Source: CBDFMR01 sp965249765
GTDB lineage: Bacteria > Bacteroidota > Bacteroidia > Chitinophagales > Saprospiraceae
Reading direction: 5' to 3'
Length of the DNA: 64,000 bases
NCBI GenBank assembly: GCA_965249765.1
Contig: CBDFMR010000005.1
Location: forward strand, 2,817,582-2,881,581
Positions 9,016 through 19,103 of the stretch are shown here, piece by piece. How positions within the stretch are numbered: the first letter of the stretch is position 1; every line of letters begins with the position of its first letter. Under the pieces are notes generated by a model. It made no database searches. It was given only the letters and a program-made list of their open reading frames with translations, and had not been told where the DNA came from. Both the position numbers and the translations under genes were made by a program.

Positions 9016-10425
9016 ATGGAAAAGAAGGCAATCTCGATGCAAATCATCAATCCTAATTGTGCGGGGATAGATGTAGGAAGCCGAAGTCACTTTGTGGCAT
9101 TAGGTCAAGCAAACAAAGATGTAAGAGAATTCGGAGTGTATGCCGAAGATCTAAAAGCACTATCAAAATGGTTGCACTCAAAAGATATCACAAGTGTAGC
9201 TATGGAGTCCACTGGAACCTACTGGCAGAACCTCTTTGTAGAGCTGATGAATTCAGGTCTTGAGGTCATACTTACCAATGGTAAGTTTACAAAGAATATC
9301 AATCGGAAAAAGACAGATGTACTAGATTGTCAATGGATACAAAAGATGCATACTCTGGGTTTACTTCCAGCAAGTTTTTTGCCAGATGAAACCACTGAGA
9401 AGCTGAGAACTTTATGTAGACATAGAGCCAAGATGATCGCTCAAAAAGCCGACACATCACATAAAATGCAGAAGTTTCTCAAGTGGCTAAATTTCAGACT
9501 AGATGTGGTCGTCAGAGATGTGACTGGTCTTACAGGAATCAAAATAATAGAAGCAATTTGTAATGGTGATTTAGATCCAAAATCTCTAGCAACTCACAGA
9601 CATTACAATTGCAAAAAATCAGAAGAGGAGATTGCCAAGGCCTTAGTGTCAAATGAAAGAAAAGATTACCTCTTTGGGCTGAAGCAAGAGTTCAAGCGAT
9701 ACAGATTCTATCAATCTATGATAAAAGAATGTGATTTTGAAATTGCAGATTTCTTGCAGAATTTTATTAATCAGAAGCAAGGAGTAGTCGACGATCTTCC
9801 TACCAAAAAACCATATAAGAAACAAAATAAGAATGGCCTAAAAGGTATTGATTTAAATATAATATCATATCAATACTTTAATGGAGTTGACCTGATGGCA
9901 ATACCAGGAGTAAGCCACAGTACAGTTCTCACATTCATGAGCGAAATAGGTCCAGAAGGGCTGAAGAAATTCTCTTCTGCCAAGAAGTTTGCTTCATGGC
10001 TTAGGTTGGCCCCCAACAACAAAATGAGTGGAGGAAGAATCCTGTCCAATAGAATACCTAAAGGAAGTAATCGACTTAAGATCGCTTTGAGAAATGCTGC
10101 AAATGCAGTTGGCAATTTAAAAGACTCGGATCTAGGTAAGTTCTTCAAAAAGATAGCTTTTCGAAAAGGTAGACAAGCAGCTATCACAGCAACCGCCAGA
10201 AAACTTGCAGTCATCCTTTGGAATATGGTTACCAAGAGGGAGCAATACAATCCAACAAATCAATATGTATTCCTTGATGAAAAACGAAGAGCTATAGCTC
10301 AGCTCAGAAAGAAAATTAGTAAATTTGGTATTGACCCCAATGATTTGGGAATCTTCAGCAGACAGAAATACAAATTAGCTTACGAGAAAAAGAGAATTGA
10401 TAATCAAGGGGTTAGAGAACGTTAG
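9016..10425 (+). CDS. IS110-family DEDD transposase (copy 2)
   Basis: 469 aa, identical to copy 1 with intact DEDD and Ser motifs. It lies upstream of and co-oriented with the DUF262 gene at 10476, so transcription from the element could read into that cassette. Confidence 0.95.
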   Translation: MEKKAISMQIINPNCAGIDVGSRSHFVALGQANKDVREFGVYAEDLKALSKWLHSKDITSVAMESTGTYWQNLFVELMNSGLEVILTNGKFTKNINRKKTDVLDCQWIQKMHTLGLLPASFLPDETTEKLRTLCRHRAKMIAQKADTSHKMQKFLKWLNFRLDVVVRDVTGLTGIKIIEAICNGDLDPKSLATHRHYNCKKSEEEIAKALVSNERKDYLFGLKQEFKRYRFYQSMIKECDFEIADFLQNFINQKQGVVDDLPTKKPYKKQNKNGLKGIDLNIISYQYFNGVDLMAIPGVSHSTVLTFMSEIGPEGLKKFSSAKKFASWLRLAPNNKMSGGRILSNRIPKGSNRLKIALRNAANAVGNLKDSDLGKFFKKIAFRKGRQAAITATARKLAVILWNMVTKREQYNPTNQYVFLDEKRRAIAQLRKKISKFGIDPNDLGIFSRQKYKLAYEKKRIDNQGVRER

Positions 10426-10475
10426 TCAGAATTGAAAACCAACGACCGAAAATCTGTCAAAAAATCAAAAGATAA

Positions 10476-12380
10476 ATGAATTTAGGAAAGCCATTATTAG
10501 AAGAACTACTGAATAAACAAATTCGATTTAAAATTCCAGTTTTTCAAAGACACTATGTATGGAATGAACAAGACCAATGGATGCCATTGTGGGAAGATTT
10601 TATTAATAAATTTAATGAGCGTCAAAACAAACAGAAAATTCATCCGCATTATACGGGTTCAATAGTACTTTTCCACGAAAACACTACTACGAGTACTTTG
10701 TCTACTTATAATGTAATTGATGGACAACAAAGACTAACTACGTTTCAATTGTTCATTGCCTCATTCCGAGAAGTTTGTCGTAACTATTTAGATGATGACA
10801 GTTTACTCAAAGAATTAGACAAATACCTTTTCAATGACAAGTCCTTCGGAGATAAGGACTATGAAAATCAAAAATACAAACTCGAACCCACTAAGTTCAA
10901 CAAAGAAATTTTCAAATCAATTGTAGGAAATACCTATGAAAAAGTTGAAGAATTACATATAACACCAGTCTTAGATGAGCATGGAATTGGACCTAAAAGC
11001 TATAGAAATGTAGCAAAGGGCAGAAATAGGATTTTAGGTGCTTACGTATTCTTCTATGACCAACTTAATGACTTCATAAACAAATCTGAAATAGAAATTA
11101 CCGAATTAATTACCACTTTACTTTTAGTCATTAAAAGGGATTTTCAATTTGTCGAAATCGGACTCACTCAAAATGATGATCCCCAAATGATTTTTGAAAC
11201 TATGAATGGTCGAGGTGCTTCCTTAACTGAAACAGACCTTATCAGGAACTACATTTTTATGCGTGCTAACAGCAACGAAGAAAATCTTGATGAGATTTAT
11301 GACAAGTATTGGGATGAATTTGACGACCCTAATGCTGAATACAGATGGCACGACAAAACCAGTCGAGGTAGGTATTCTGAAACTCGTTTGCAATTCTATG
11401 TTATTGACTACTTAACTTTAAAACTACAAACAGAGATTCGATATGACCAAGTATTTTACTACTACAAGTTATTTACTCTAAATAAAGCCAATTTTGAAAA
11501 TATTGAGGGAGAATTAAAAGAGCTAAATCGGTACAGTAAGATTTTCAAGCAACTTACTAATCCAAAAGGTAATTCCTGTTTTGAAAAATTGGCGGAACGT
11601 TTAAGGGATATGGACATTTCAACTTTGTTCCCCTTACTTTTATACGTTGAAGGCGATTCAGAGATTTCGCAACCTAATAAAGATGGCATTTATACAATCC
11701 TTGATTCATATTTGACAAGGAGGTTTTTGTGTGGTTTAACAACCAAAAACTATAATAATATTTTCTTGGAATATCTTAAATATTTAAATGAACATAAAGA
11801 CGCTGAATCTTTTGAAACTCTTTTAAAGTCGAAAACTTCGGACACAAATCTTTGGCCGTCAGATAATATGCTTTTAGAGAAGTTATTAGATAGACCTTTA
11901 TATCGAGAAGAAAAGAATAAAACAAAAAGCATATCTAATATTCTTTTAGAAGTTGAACAATTTCAAAGAGGCAAAAAACAAGAGCAGATTAATTTTTTGA
12001 ATACAGGGCTACATATTGAACATATTCTACCCCAAACTTGGTTTGAATATTGGCCATTAAACGGACAGTTAATCTCAGAGGAAGATTTTGACCTATCACC
12101 CTATGCTGTGAGGACAGAGGATGATAAAGAAGGTAAATTTCACCAAATTGAAGGACGAAATAAAATGTTACATACAATAGGTAACCTTACCATATTGACG
12201 TCATCATTAAATCCATCTGTTAGCAATTCATCTTTTACTATTAAGAAAAGGGAAATAGGTGGTCATTCAACTTTGATAATTAATCAATACCTACAAGACA
12301 AAGAGGATTGGAATGAAGAAGAAATTGCAGATAGAAGTAAATCATTATATCAAACAATATCGAAAATTTGGAAATATTAA
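10476..12380 (+). CDS. GmrSD-like DUF262/DUF1524 endonuclease
   Basis: 634 aa single-chain GmrSD-type protein. The N-terminal DUF262 (ParB/sulfiredoxin-like) carries IPVFQRHYVW and the hallmark DGQQR at residues 82-86, then NGRGASLTETDLIRNYIF. The C-terminal DUF1524 His-Me/HNH nuclease has HIEHILPQ from residue 513 and GNLTILTSSLNPSVSN. Characterised GmrSD enzymes are type IV, NTP-dependent nucleases that cut phage DNA with modified cytosines; a similar anti-phage role is likely but inferred. Sole gene of the cassette 8683-12448, which also contains IS110 copy 2. Confidence 0.88.
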   Translation: MNLGKPLLEELLNKQIRFKIPVFQRHYVWNEQDQWMPLWEDFINKFNERQNKQKIHPHYTGSIVLFHENTTTSTLSTYNVIDGQQRLTTFQLFIASFREVCRNYLDDDSLLKELDKYLFNDKSFGDKDYENQKYKLEPTKFNKEIFKSIVGNTYEKVEELHITPVLDEHGIGPKSYRNVAKGRNRILGAYVFFYDQLNDFINKSEIEITELITTLLLVIKRDFQFVEIGLTQNDDPQMIFETMNGRGASLTETDLIRNYIFMRANSNEENLDEIYDKYWDEFDDPNAEYRWHDKTSRGRYSETRLQFYVIDYLTLKLQTEIRYDQVFYYYKLFTLNKANFENIEGELKELNRYSKIFKQLTNPKGNSCFEKLAERLRDMDISTLFPLLLYVEGDSEISQPNKDGIYTILDSYLTRRFLCGLTTKNYNNIFLEYLKYLNEHKDAESFETLLKSKTSDTNLWPSDNMLLEKLLDRPLYREEKNKTKSISNILLEVEQFQRGKKQEQINFLNTGLHIEHILPQTWFEYWPLNGQLISEEDFDLSPYAVRTEDDKEGKFHQIEGRNKMLHTIGNLTILTSSLNPSVSNSSFTIKKREIGGHSTLIINQYLQDKEDWNEEEIADRSKSLYQTISKIWKY

Positions 12381-12384
12381 AAAC

Positions 12385-12455
12385 GGCATACAACAATCTT
12401 TATAGTGCATAGCACCCTGCGGGATGCTACGACACCATACAGTAACCGTTATCAC
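12385..12455 (+). other. attC site 6
   Basis: R'' GGCATACAAC at 12385-12394, R' GTTATCAC at 12448-12455, TAGTGCATAGC/GCTACGACACCATA imperfect arms. Exact complement of the cassette start at 8682. Confidence 0.92.
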
Positions 12456-12480
12456 TTATTATAAATAAAAAAAATGAAAA

Positions 12481-13941
12481 ATGATTAAAATTGTAAATTT
12501 AATTTTTGGTCTTTTATTGTGCAATTTCGCAATGGGGCAATCCCTATCAAGTTTATATGAAACAATTATTAACTCAAATGAAAATAGGAAAAGCGAAGTA
12601 AGCTATACCGTAGATCAGTATTCACAATTCAATGATATTTATGAGGATTTCAATGAATCAAATGATGGTTGGATAAAGACAAATGATAATTGTGAAGCCA
12701 GAGCTATTTTTATTTATCCGTGGAAGAGCGGTTTTTATAGTTTCTCCGGAAATTGTGTAAATGGTGTTACCGATGGAAAAGGTGCCTTAGTTGGTTATTC
12801 AAAATCCGGCAGTAAATTAAAGGAGGCTTATAGACAGGAATCTATATATATTAAAGGTAAACAATCCTCATATGTTTATATTTTGAACAAAGACTTTTTT
12901 CTTGCATTTCCAGAATTCTCTGAATCTAAAAACGTGGTTGGAATATCGATAATGCGAAATGGTAAAGTTAACTCCATTGCCACTGGAATAGAATTAATGG
13001 AGCTTGTAAAAAATAGAATTAATTTTGATTCTTCTTTAGAAGATATTATAGCATTTAGAGAGGATTTACCGGCCCTTGAATTTAGCATAGCAGAATATAA
13101 TACATCTCAGATTGAAAAATTGAGTTTTGGAGGGAATCCTTTTATTTATCAAACTAATGGAAGAAGAATTTATACATCATCTTCAGAGATAGGAAAAGTA
13201 AATCATAAAGGGTCTTATAAAAAAGAAGGAATTTGCGAAATCTGGACAAAGAGTGATAATCTGATTAGAAAAAGTGAGTATAAAAATCATAAATCAGTAA
13301 AAGTAATATCAAAGAGAGAAGTTGGCAAAGAATCAGTAAAAGATGTTTGTGTTTCTGGAAATTGTGAGGAGGGATATGGTACTTTTAAATATGCGAACGG
13401 AGACACATATGTTGGTAATTTTAGAAACGGACAATTTCATGGTAAGGGGAAATATCTCTGGGCCAATGAAAATATAAAAGGTTATAAAGGTCTTCATTAT
13501 GAAAGATACGAAGGTGGTTTTGCCAATGGTAAATTCGAAGGGCAAGGAACTTTGACTTTAGACGATAAAACAGGTTATAAAGGTGGATTCGTAAATGGAA
13601 AAATGCACGGTAAAATTGAACCATTTGGACACGTTCTAAACTTTACTGAATATTATGATCATGGAGTGAAAATTACAGATAAAACTTCAAAATCATCGGA
13701 ATTGATTGATTGTAGTATTCGAACCAAAGAAACTGACCGATTCGAAATTATTGATGGAGTAAAATACCCAATTTTGAAAGTAGATTGTGGGGGTTTTGGA
13801 ATGTGGAACCGAGCTTATTTTTATCGATCGAAAGGTAACTTTATAGATGAATCAGGTTATTATAGCGAAGGGGTAATGCAGAATGAATTTCTCGGAAAAA
13901 ATAAACAAAAGGCATTGAATAAACTTTGCAATTGTAAATAA
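12481..13941 (+). CDS. Exported MORN-repeat protein
   Basis: 486 aa with signal peptide (IVNLIFGLLLCNFAMGQ). Around residues 290-380 there are at least three MORN repeats: GYGTFKYANGDTYVGNFRNG, KGLHYERYEGGFANGKFEG and DDKTGYKGGFVNGKMHG. Two weaker repeats occur near residues 75-100 and 240-260. MORN units often bind lipid or act as scaffolds; no enzyme domain is visible. A DCGGFGMWNRAYFY segment near the C-terminus is of unknown role. Sole gene of its cassette; function unknown. Confidence 0.8.
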   Translation: MIKIVNLIFGLLLCNFAMGQSLSSLYETIINSNENRKSEVSYTVDQYSQFNDIYEDFNESNDGWIKTNDNCEARAIFIYPWKSGFYSFSGNCVNGVTDGKGALVGYSKSGSKLKEAYRQESIYIKGKQSSYVYILNKDFFLAFPEFSESKNVVGISIMRNGKVNSIATGIELMELVKNRINFDSSLEDIIAFREDLPALEFSIAEYNTSQIEKLSFGGNPFIYQTNGRRIYTSSSEIGKVNHKGSYKKEGICEIWTKSDNLIRKSEYKNHKSVKVISKREVGKESVKDVCVSGNCEEGYGTFKYANGDTYVGNFRNGQFHGKGKYLWANENIKGYKGLHYERYEGGFANGKFEGQGTLTLDDKTGYKGGFVNGKMHGKIEPFGHVLNFTEYYDHGVKITDKTSKSSELIDCSIRTKETDRFEIIDGVKYPILKVDCGGFGMWNRAYFYRSKGNFIDESGYYSEGVMQNEFLGKNKQKALNKLCNCK

Positions 13942-13976
13942 TTGAAATCAAGAAGATATTATCCTACTTGGTCAAC

Positions 13977-14046
13977 AAGTGATAACAATGTACATGACGA
14001 GCATGCTTCCTTCGTCAGCACGCCGCATGTACTAACCGTTCTGCGC
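13977..14046 (+). other. attC site 7
   Basis: R'' AAGTGATAAC at 13977-13986 complements the cassette start GTTATCACTT. R' GTTCTGC at 14038. GTACATG/CATGTAC arms. Confidence 0.92.
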
Positions 14047-14074
14047 AAGTTCAAAAAAACTAAAACAACGACTT

Positions 14075-14923
14075 ATGATTAGGATAAATGGTTTTTTAGC
14101 TATACTTCTCTTGCTTAATAGTTCATGCACCGATTATGATACCGAATTAATACAAGTCGCAAATCATGAGTATGAAAAGATAGATTTAGTGATGAATGAC
14201 TCAACATTCTTTATGGAAAAAGGAAATGATCATTATAGCGATAATTATATTTATGATAACTGTAATGAAATTATTTATGAGTATAACTATAAAAAAAATG
14301 GGCAGATAAAGTATTTTGATATTTTAGATTTTAGGAAATGGCGATTTGTTAATAATGATTCTCTTTTGAATGGAATTGGAACTAAAAGAATAAAATTGAG
14401 CTCATTAAATCCTAATCCAAAATATAGTTATTCTCCTCAGTCGACAATTCAATATGAGTATTTAAATATTAACAACAAGATAGATTTTAGCTCTCATACC
14501 GGAATCGTTGAAAACTATAAAAATATATTGATCCATAATCCTAGAGGAGGTTTTTTTTGGAATCTATTTCCTTTCCCATGGCCATCAATTCAATTTCCGA
14601 TAGAAATCAACAAAAAATGGAACTGGCAATGGAGTTACAATGGTGATTCATTTGGAGATGATCGTTTCACTAATTGGGATGATATTATAAAAATGAAATT
14701 TGAATATCAAGTCATTGGAAAAGAGATCATTGAATTTGACTTTGGAAAAGTAGAATGTTATAAATTAGAAGCTGTAGGAAAGCATGGCGAAATTATAAAT
14801 AAATTAGAATATTATTTTAATCCTAAAATTGGATTCGTGAAATTCATATTCCATTGTAATGATGGTGCAATAATTAATCTTTATGCTGTAGATTATAAGG
14901 ATAAATGCAAGGACAAAAAATAA
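14075..14923 (+). CDS. Predicted lipoprotein, unknown function
   Basis: 282 aa. A lipoprotein signal (INGFLAILLLLNSSC) places the acylated Cys near residue 18. The mature part is rich in Tyr, Asn and Asp and has no motif I recognise. The C-terminal part (KVECYKLEAVGKHG ... YYFNPKIGFVKFIF) resembles the extracellular beta-rich proteins of Bacteroidota that report 'path to final fold' lengths, but no family can be named. Sole gene of its cassette. Confidence 0.7.
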   Translation: MIRINGFLAILLLLNSSCTDYDTELIQVANHEYEKIDLVMNDSTFFMEKGNDHYSDNYIYDNCNEIIYEYNYKKNGQIKYFDILDFRKWRFVNNDSLLNGIGTKRIKLSSLNPNPKYSYSPQSTIQYEYLNINNKIDFSSHTGIVENYKNILIHNPRGGFFWNLFPFPWPSIQFPIEINKKWNWQWSYNGDSFGDDRFTNWDDIIKMKFEYQVIGKEIIEFDFGKVECYKLEAVGKHGEIINKLEYYFNPKIGFVKFIFHCNDGAIINLYAVDYKDKCKDKK

Positions 14924-14928
14924 AACTA

Positions 14929-14998
14929 TGCACAGAACACCAGGTAGCTGTCCATACTCTGCTGCGTTCCGTACGGCAGCTACCCAAATGTTAGGCGT
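14929..14998 (+). other. attC site 8
   Basis: R'' TGCACAGAAC at 14929-14938, R' GTTAGGC at 14990-14996, GGTAGCTG/CAGCTACC arms. The R'' differs by one base from the complement of the cassette start GTTCTGCGCA. Confidence 0.9.
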
Positions 14999-15040
14999 CA
15001 TTCAAAGAACCCAAACAAATAGAGAAACTGTATTAAAAAA

Positions 15041-17104
15041 ATGAAAGCAAACGAAACCAAAGTAGAAGACTTTTTATCTTCAAATAAAACTCAATTTGTA
15101 ATCCCTGTTTATCAGAGAAATTATGATTGGTCGGCAAGTCAATGCAAACAACTTTTAGACGATATTTTGGAAGTTGGTACAAGTAACAAAATGAATGCTC
15201 ACTTCATTGGCAGTGTTGTTTATGTTCACGATGACGTTTACACTTCTTCCAGAATTAAAGAATTGACTATAATTGACGGGCAACAAAGGTTAACTACATT
15301 GACTTTAATTTATTTAGCACTTTATCGTTTAGCAATCGAAATTAATGACGAAGCACTTGTAAATGAAATTAGCGAAACCTATCTGATTAACAAATTTGCA
15401 CCCGAAGAAGAAAAGCTAAAACTTCGTCCGACTGAAAACAACGATAAGGCAATTAAATACCTTTTAAGAAGCGACAAGGACGAAGAATTTAGCGATTTTT
15501 CAAAGGTCATAGACAATTACAACTATTTTAAAAGCCGTATTACTGAAGAAAATTTTGAGTACGTGCTTAAAGGACTCTCAAAATTGATGTTTGTCGAAAT
15601 CTCACTCGACCGTGAAAAAGACGACCCTCAAAGAATATTTGAAAGTTTAAATTCAACGGGTCTTGAATTATCACAAGCTGACTTAATTAGAAATTATATT
15701 CTAATGGGTCTTAAACGCAGAGACCAAAACAAAATTTACAATAACTATTGGGAAATAATTGAAAAACTCGCAAAAGATGAAACCTTAAATACAAGTAAAG
15801 TTTCTAATTTTATTAGAGATTATTTGACGTTGGTAAACAACAAAATACCTAATAAAAGTAAAGTTTATTTGGAGTTCAAAGCAAAATTCCCAACAACAGA
15901 TTTGCAAGAATTAGAAACCAATCTTGCACCAATAAAATCGCTTGTTAAATTCTATAACAAACTGCTCAACCCTAAAAATGAAATTGATAAGGACATAAGA
16001 TTACAACTTGAATACATAAACAGACTTGAAGTTAATGTTGCTTATCCGTTTTTAATGAAAGTCTATGAAGATTATTCTGAAAGCGTAATTGACAAAGGAA
16101 CTTTTATAGAAGTCTTGGATTTTATTCAATCATTTGCATGGAGAAGATTTATTGTTGGTTTGCCAACAAATGCACTCAATAAAATATTTATGACACTTTA
16201 CGAAAAAGTGGATAAACATGAATACTTGTTTTCCTTACAAAAATGGTTGCTTAAAAGACCAGGTTCACAGCGTTTTCCAAAAAACAAGGAAGTTATTGAG
16301 AGCCTGAAACTCAAAAATGTTTACAACATAAAATCTAAAAACAGAACTTATCTGCTTGAACGTCTTGAGAATTTTAAAAATAAGGAACCAGTAATTATTG
16401 AAGGAAATACAGATATAACAATTGAACATATTTTCCCTCAAAATCCTGACCCAAAATGGAAAATCGACTTAGGAGCAGACGAGTATGACACTATCAAAGA
16501 AACGTATCTAAATACAATTGGTAATTTGACATTGTCAGGTAACAATGGAAAACTTGGGAATAAGTCGTTTGTATTCAAAAGGGATTTAGAAAATGCAGGT
16601 TATAAAGACAGTCGTTTATGGCTAAACAAATATCTTTCGATAGCAGAAAAATGGGATAAAGCAGAAATCGAAAGACGATTTGACATACTCGCTGAACGAT
16701 TTTTAAAAATTTGGCAATTACCAGCAATTGAATTAGAAGATAGAGACGAAAATAACGAAGTAAATATTTTTGAAGCAGAAGACCCCAAACATAAAAAGTT
16801 AGAATATGCGATTTTCTTTGACCAAAAAATTGAAGTTAATCAAGTTTCAAAATTATATGTAGAAGTTTTCAAGCAGCTTTTTGACTTACAACCAGAAACA
16901 TTTTTTACGACTGACTTGGCTGAAAAAATTACATTAACAAAAAATCCAAAAGAAGGTAACCCAAGACAACCTTTACAAATAAATGATACTTATTTCATAG
17001 AAGGCAACATTGATAATATTAATAAATTTGAAAAAATAAAACGGGCTTTAACAATTTTTGATTCAGAAGACGAATTGATGATTAAGTATGCAAACAATGA
17101 ATAA
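15041..17104 (+). CDS. GmrSD-like DUF262/DUF1524 endonuclease, second type
   Basis: 687 aa. DUF262 at the N-terminus with IPVYQRNYDW, DGQQR at residues 79-83 and NSTGLELSQADLIRNYILMG. The DUF1524 His-Me nuclease has EHIFPQNPDPKW from about residue 462 and GNLTLSGNNGKLGNKSF. After it comes an extra roughly 90-residue C-terminal extension (EVFKQLFDLQPETFF ... EGNIDNINKFEKIK), absent from the 634-aa homologue at 10476. The two proteins are clearly diverged, so they are independent acquisitions and not a duplication. Likely a modification-dependent anti-phage nuclease. Confidence 0.88.
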   Translation: MKANETKVEDFLSSNKTQFVIPVYQRNYDWSASQCKQLLDDILEVGTSNKMNAHFIGSVVYVHDDVYTSSRIKELTIIDGQQRLTTLTLIYLALYRLAIEINDEALVNEISETYLINKFAPEEEKLKLRPTENNDKAIKYLLRSDKDEEFSDFSKVIDNYNYFKSRITEENFEYVLKGLSKLMFVEISLDREKDDPQRIFESLNSTGLELSQADLIRNYILMGLKRRDQNKIYNNYWEIIEKLAKDETLNTSKVSNFIRDYLTLVNNKIPNKSKVYLEFKAKFPTTDLQELETNLAPIKSLVKFYNKLLNPKNEIDKDIRLQLEYINRLEVNVAYPFLMKVYEDYSESVIDKGTFIEVLDFIQSFAWRRFIVGLPTNALNKIFMTLYEKVDKHEYLFSLQKWLLKRPGSQRFPKNKEVIESLKLKNVYNIKSKNRTYLLERLENFKNKEPVIIEGNTDITIEHIFPQNPDPKWKIDLGADEYDTIKETYLNTIGNLTLSGNNGKLGNKSFVFKRDLENAGYKDSRLWLNKYLSIAEKWDKAEIERRFDILAERFLKIWQLPAIELEDRDENNEVNIFEAEDPKHKKLEYAIFFDQKIEVNQVSKLYVEVFKQLFDLQPETFFTTDLAEKITLTKNPKEGNPRQPLQINDTYFIEGNIDNINKFEKIKRALTIFDSEDELMIKYANNE

Positions 17105-17107
17105 CGA

Positions 17108-17178
17108 ACGCCTAACAAAAGATATGAAGCCATACTCCCTATCGGTCGTACAGGCTCATATCCAAACCGTTGTATGCC
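17108..17178 (+). other. attC site 9
   Basis: R'' ACGCCTAAC at 17108-17116 complements the cassette start GTTAGGCGT. R' GTTGTATGCC from 17169. GATATGA/TCATATC arms. Confidence 0.92.
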
Positions 17179-17180
17179 AT

Positions 17181-17449
17181 TCCCCAGATTTGCAGTTCCA
17201 AATTTTAGAAAGCAAGCTATAAAACTCTCCACAGCAAATTAATTTCCCTCGCTAACGTGAATACATCTTATCTTAGAATTGGCTCTATCAGAGACCGGTT
17301 TATTTAATGGTATCTCTGTTCATTTCGGTGGACAAGTCCCAGCGTCATTCTGGTACGAGAAGTAAAAAGTCCCTAATTCACGTTTAGGGACAGTTGATAA
17401 ATTTCAATGGTGGTCACGCTTTGGCGTGAACCCCGATCAGAATAATTTT
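17181..17449 (+). ncRNA. Predicted IS110 bridge RNA region, copy 3
   Basis: Same conserved hairpins as copy 1, shifted by 15849 bp. Inferred. Confidence 0.45.
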
Positions 17450-17502
17450 CAATAATAAAGATACTTCTTGTTAGAGTCTATTTTATAATCTAAATCTATA
17501 AA

Positions 17503-18912
17503 ATGGAAAAGAAGGCAATCTCGATGCAAATCATCAATCCTAATTGTGCGGGGATAGATGTAGGAAGCCGAAGTCACTTTGTGGCATTAGGTCAAGCAAA
17601 CAAAGATGTAAGAGAATTCGGAGTGTATGCCGAAGATCTAAAAGCACTATCAAAATGGTTGCACTCAAAAGATATCACTAGTGTAGCTATGGAGTCCACT
17701 GGAACCTACTGGCAGAACCTCTTTGTAGAGCTGATGAATTCAGGTCTTGAGGTCATACTTACCAATGGTAAGTTTACAAAGAATATCAATCGGAAAAAGA
17801 CAGATGTACTAGATTGTCAATGGATACAAAAGATGCATACTCTGGGTTTACTTCCAGCAAGTTTTTTGCCAGATGAAACCACTGAGAAGCTGAGAACTTT
17901 ATGTAGACATAGAGCCAAGATGATCGCTCAAAAAGCCGACACATCACATAAAATGCAGAAGTTTCTCAAGTGGCTAAATTTCAGACTAGATGTGGTCGTC
18001 AGAGATGTGACTGGTCTTACAGGAATCAAAATAATAGAAGCAATTTGTAATGGTGATTTAGATCCAAAATCTCTAGCAACTCACAGACATTACAATTGCA
18101 AAAAATCAGAAGAGGAGATTGCCAAGGCCTTAGTGTCAAATGAAAGAAAAGATTACCTCTTTGGGCTGAAGCAAGAGTTCAAGCGATACAGATTCTATCA
18201 ATCTATGATAAAAGAATGTGATTTTGAAATTGCAGATTTCTTGCAGAATTTTATTAATCAGAAGCAAGGAGTAGTCGACGATCTTCCTACCAAAAAACCA
18301 TATAAGAAACAAAATAAGAATGGCCTAAAAGGTATTGATTTAAATATAATATCATATCAATACTTTAATGGAGTTGACCTGATGGCAATACCAGGAGTAA
18401 GCCACAGTACAGTTCTCACATTCATGAGCGAAATAGGTCCAGAAGGGCTGAAGAAATTCTCTTCTGCCAAGAAGTTTGCTTCATGGCTTAGGTTGGCCCC
18501 CAACAACAAAATGAGTGGAGGAAGAATCCTGTCCAATAGAATACCTAAAGGAAGTAATCGACTTAAGATCGCTTTGAGAAATGCTGCAAATGCAGTTGGC
18601 AATTTAAAAGACTCGGATCTAGGTAAGTTCTTCAAAAAGATAGCTTTTCGAAAAGGTAGACAAGCAGCTATCACAGCAACCGCCAGAAAACTTGCAGTCA
18701 TCCTTTGGAATATGGTTACCAAGAGGGAGCAATACAATCCAACAAATCAATATGTATTCCTTGATGAAAAACGAAGAGCTATAGCTCAGCTCAGAAAGAA
18801 AATTAGTAAATTTGGTATTGACCCCAATGATTTGGGAATCTTCAGCAGACAGAAATACAAATTAGCTTACGAGAAAAAGAGAATTGATAATCAAGGGGTT
18901 AGAGAACGTTAG
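17503..18912 (+). CDS. IS110-family DEDD transposase (copy 3)
   Basis: 469 aa, identical protein to copies 1, 2 and 5. One silent base change (ACT for ACA near 17679) marks this copy. Confidence 0.95.
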   Translation: MEKKAISMQIINPNCAGIDVGSRSHFVALGQANKDVREFGVYAEDLKALSKWLHSKDITSVAMESTGTYWQNLFVELMNSGLEVILTNGKFTKNINRKKTDVLDCQWIQKMHTLGLLPASFLPDETTEKLRTLCRHRAKMIAQKADTSHKMQKFLKWLNFRLDVVVRDVTGLTGIKIIEAICNGDLDPKSLATHRHYNCKKSEEEIAKALVSNERKDYLFGLKQEFKRYRFYQSMIKECDFEIADFLQNFINQKQGVVDDLPTKKPYKKQNKNGLKGIDLNIISYQYFNGVDLMAIPGVSHSTVLTFMSEIGPEGLKKFSSAKKFASWLRLAPNNKMSGGRILSNRIPKGSNRLKIALRNAANAVGNLKDSDLGKFFKKIAFRKGRQAAITATARKLAVILWNMVTKREQYNPTNQYVFLDEKRRAIAQLRKKISKFGIDPNDLGIFSRQKYKLAYEKKRIDNQGVRER

Positions 18913-18972
18913 TCAGAATGCAAAGAAAGACCGAGAAATGAACGAAACAACAGGAAAATATTAATATGAAAT

Positions 18973-19054
18973 GCCACCGCACAAATAGCACATTTGGTTT
19001 TTCCCAACGCAAAAGCAACGCTGAAAAACCAAAAGAGCTATTTTTTACCAACGC
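18973..19054 (+). repeat. Structured palindrome P1 (defence-unit boundary, left of BcgI-like operon)
   Basis: Left arm AATAGC-A-C-A-TTT-GGTTTTTC pairs with right arm GAAAAACC-AAA-A-G-A-GCTATT. Two A.A mismatches flank a C:G pair. It is bordered by GCCACCGCA on the left and TTTACCAACGC on the right. P2-P4 have the same signature with different stems. Its role is unknown. Confidence 0.75.
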
Positions 19055-19103
19055 TCTGAAAAAAAATAGGTAAATTTGACGAATAAAATTAGGACAATAG
19101 AAA

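Larger units (their letters stand above)
8692..10432 (+). mobile_element. IS110-family element, copy 2
   Basis: 1741 bp including both AT dinucleotides. The left end starts 10 nt after the G of R' GTTGTATGCC. The host cassette ends with GGCATACAAC (12385), proving insertion inside that cassette just after its first nine bases. Confidence 0.92.
17179..18919 (+). mobile_element. IS110-family element, copy 3
   Basis: 1741 bp, again starting 10 nt after the G of R' (GTTGTATGCC). Unlike copies 1, 2 and 5, the sequence after it does not end in the complementary R'', so the downstream part of this cassette has been exchanged. Confidence 0.92.
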
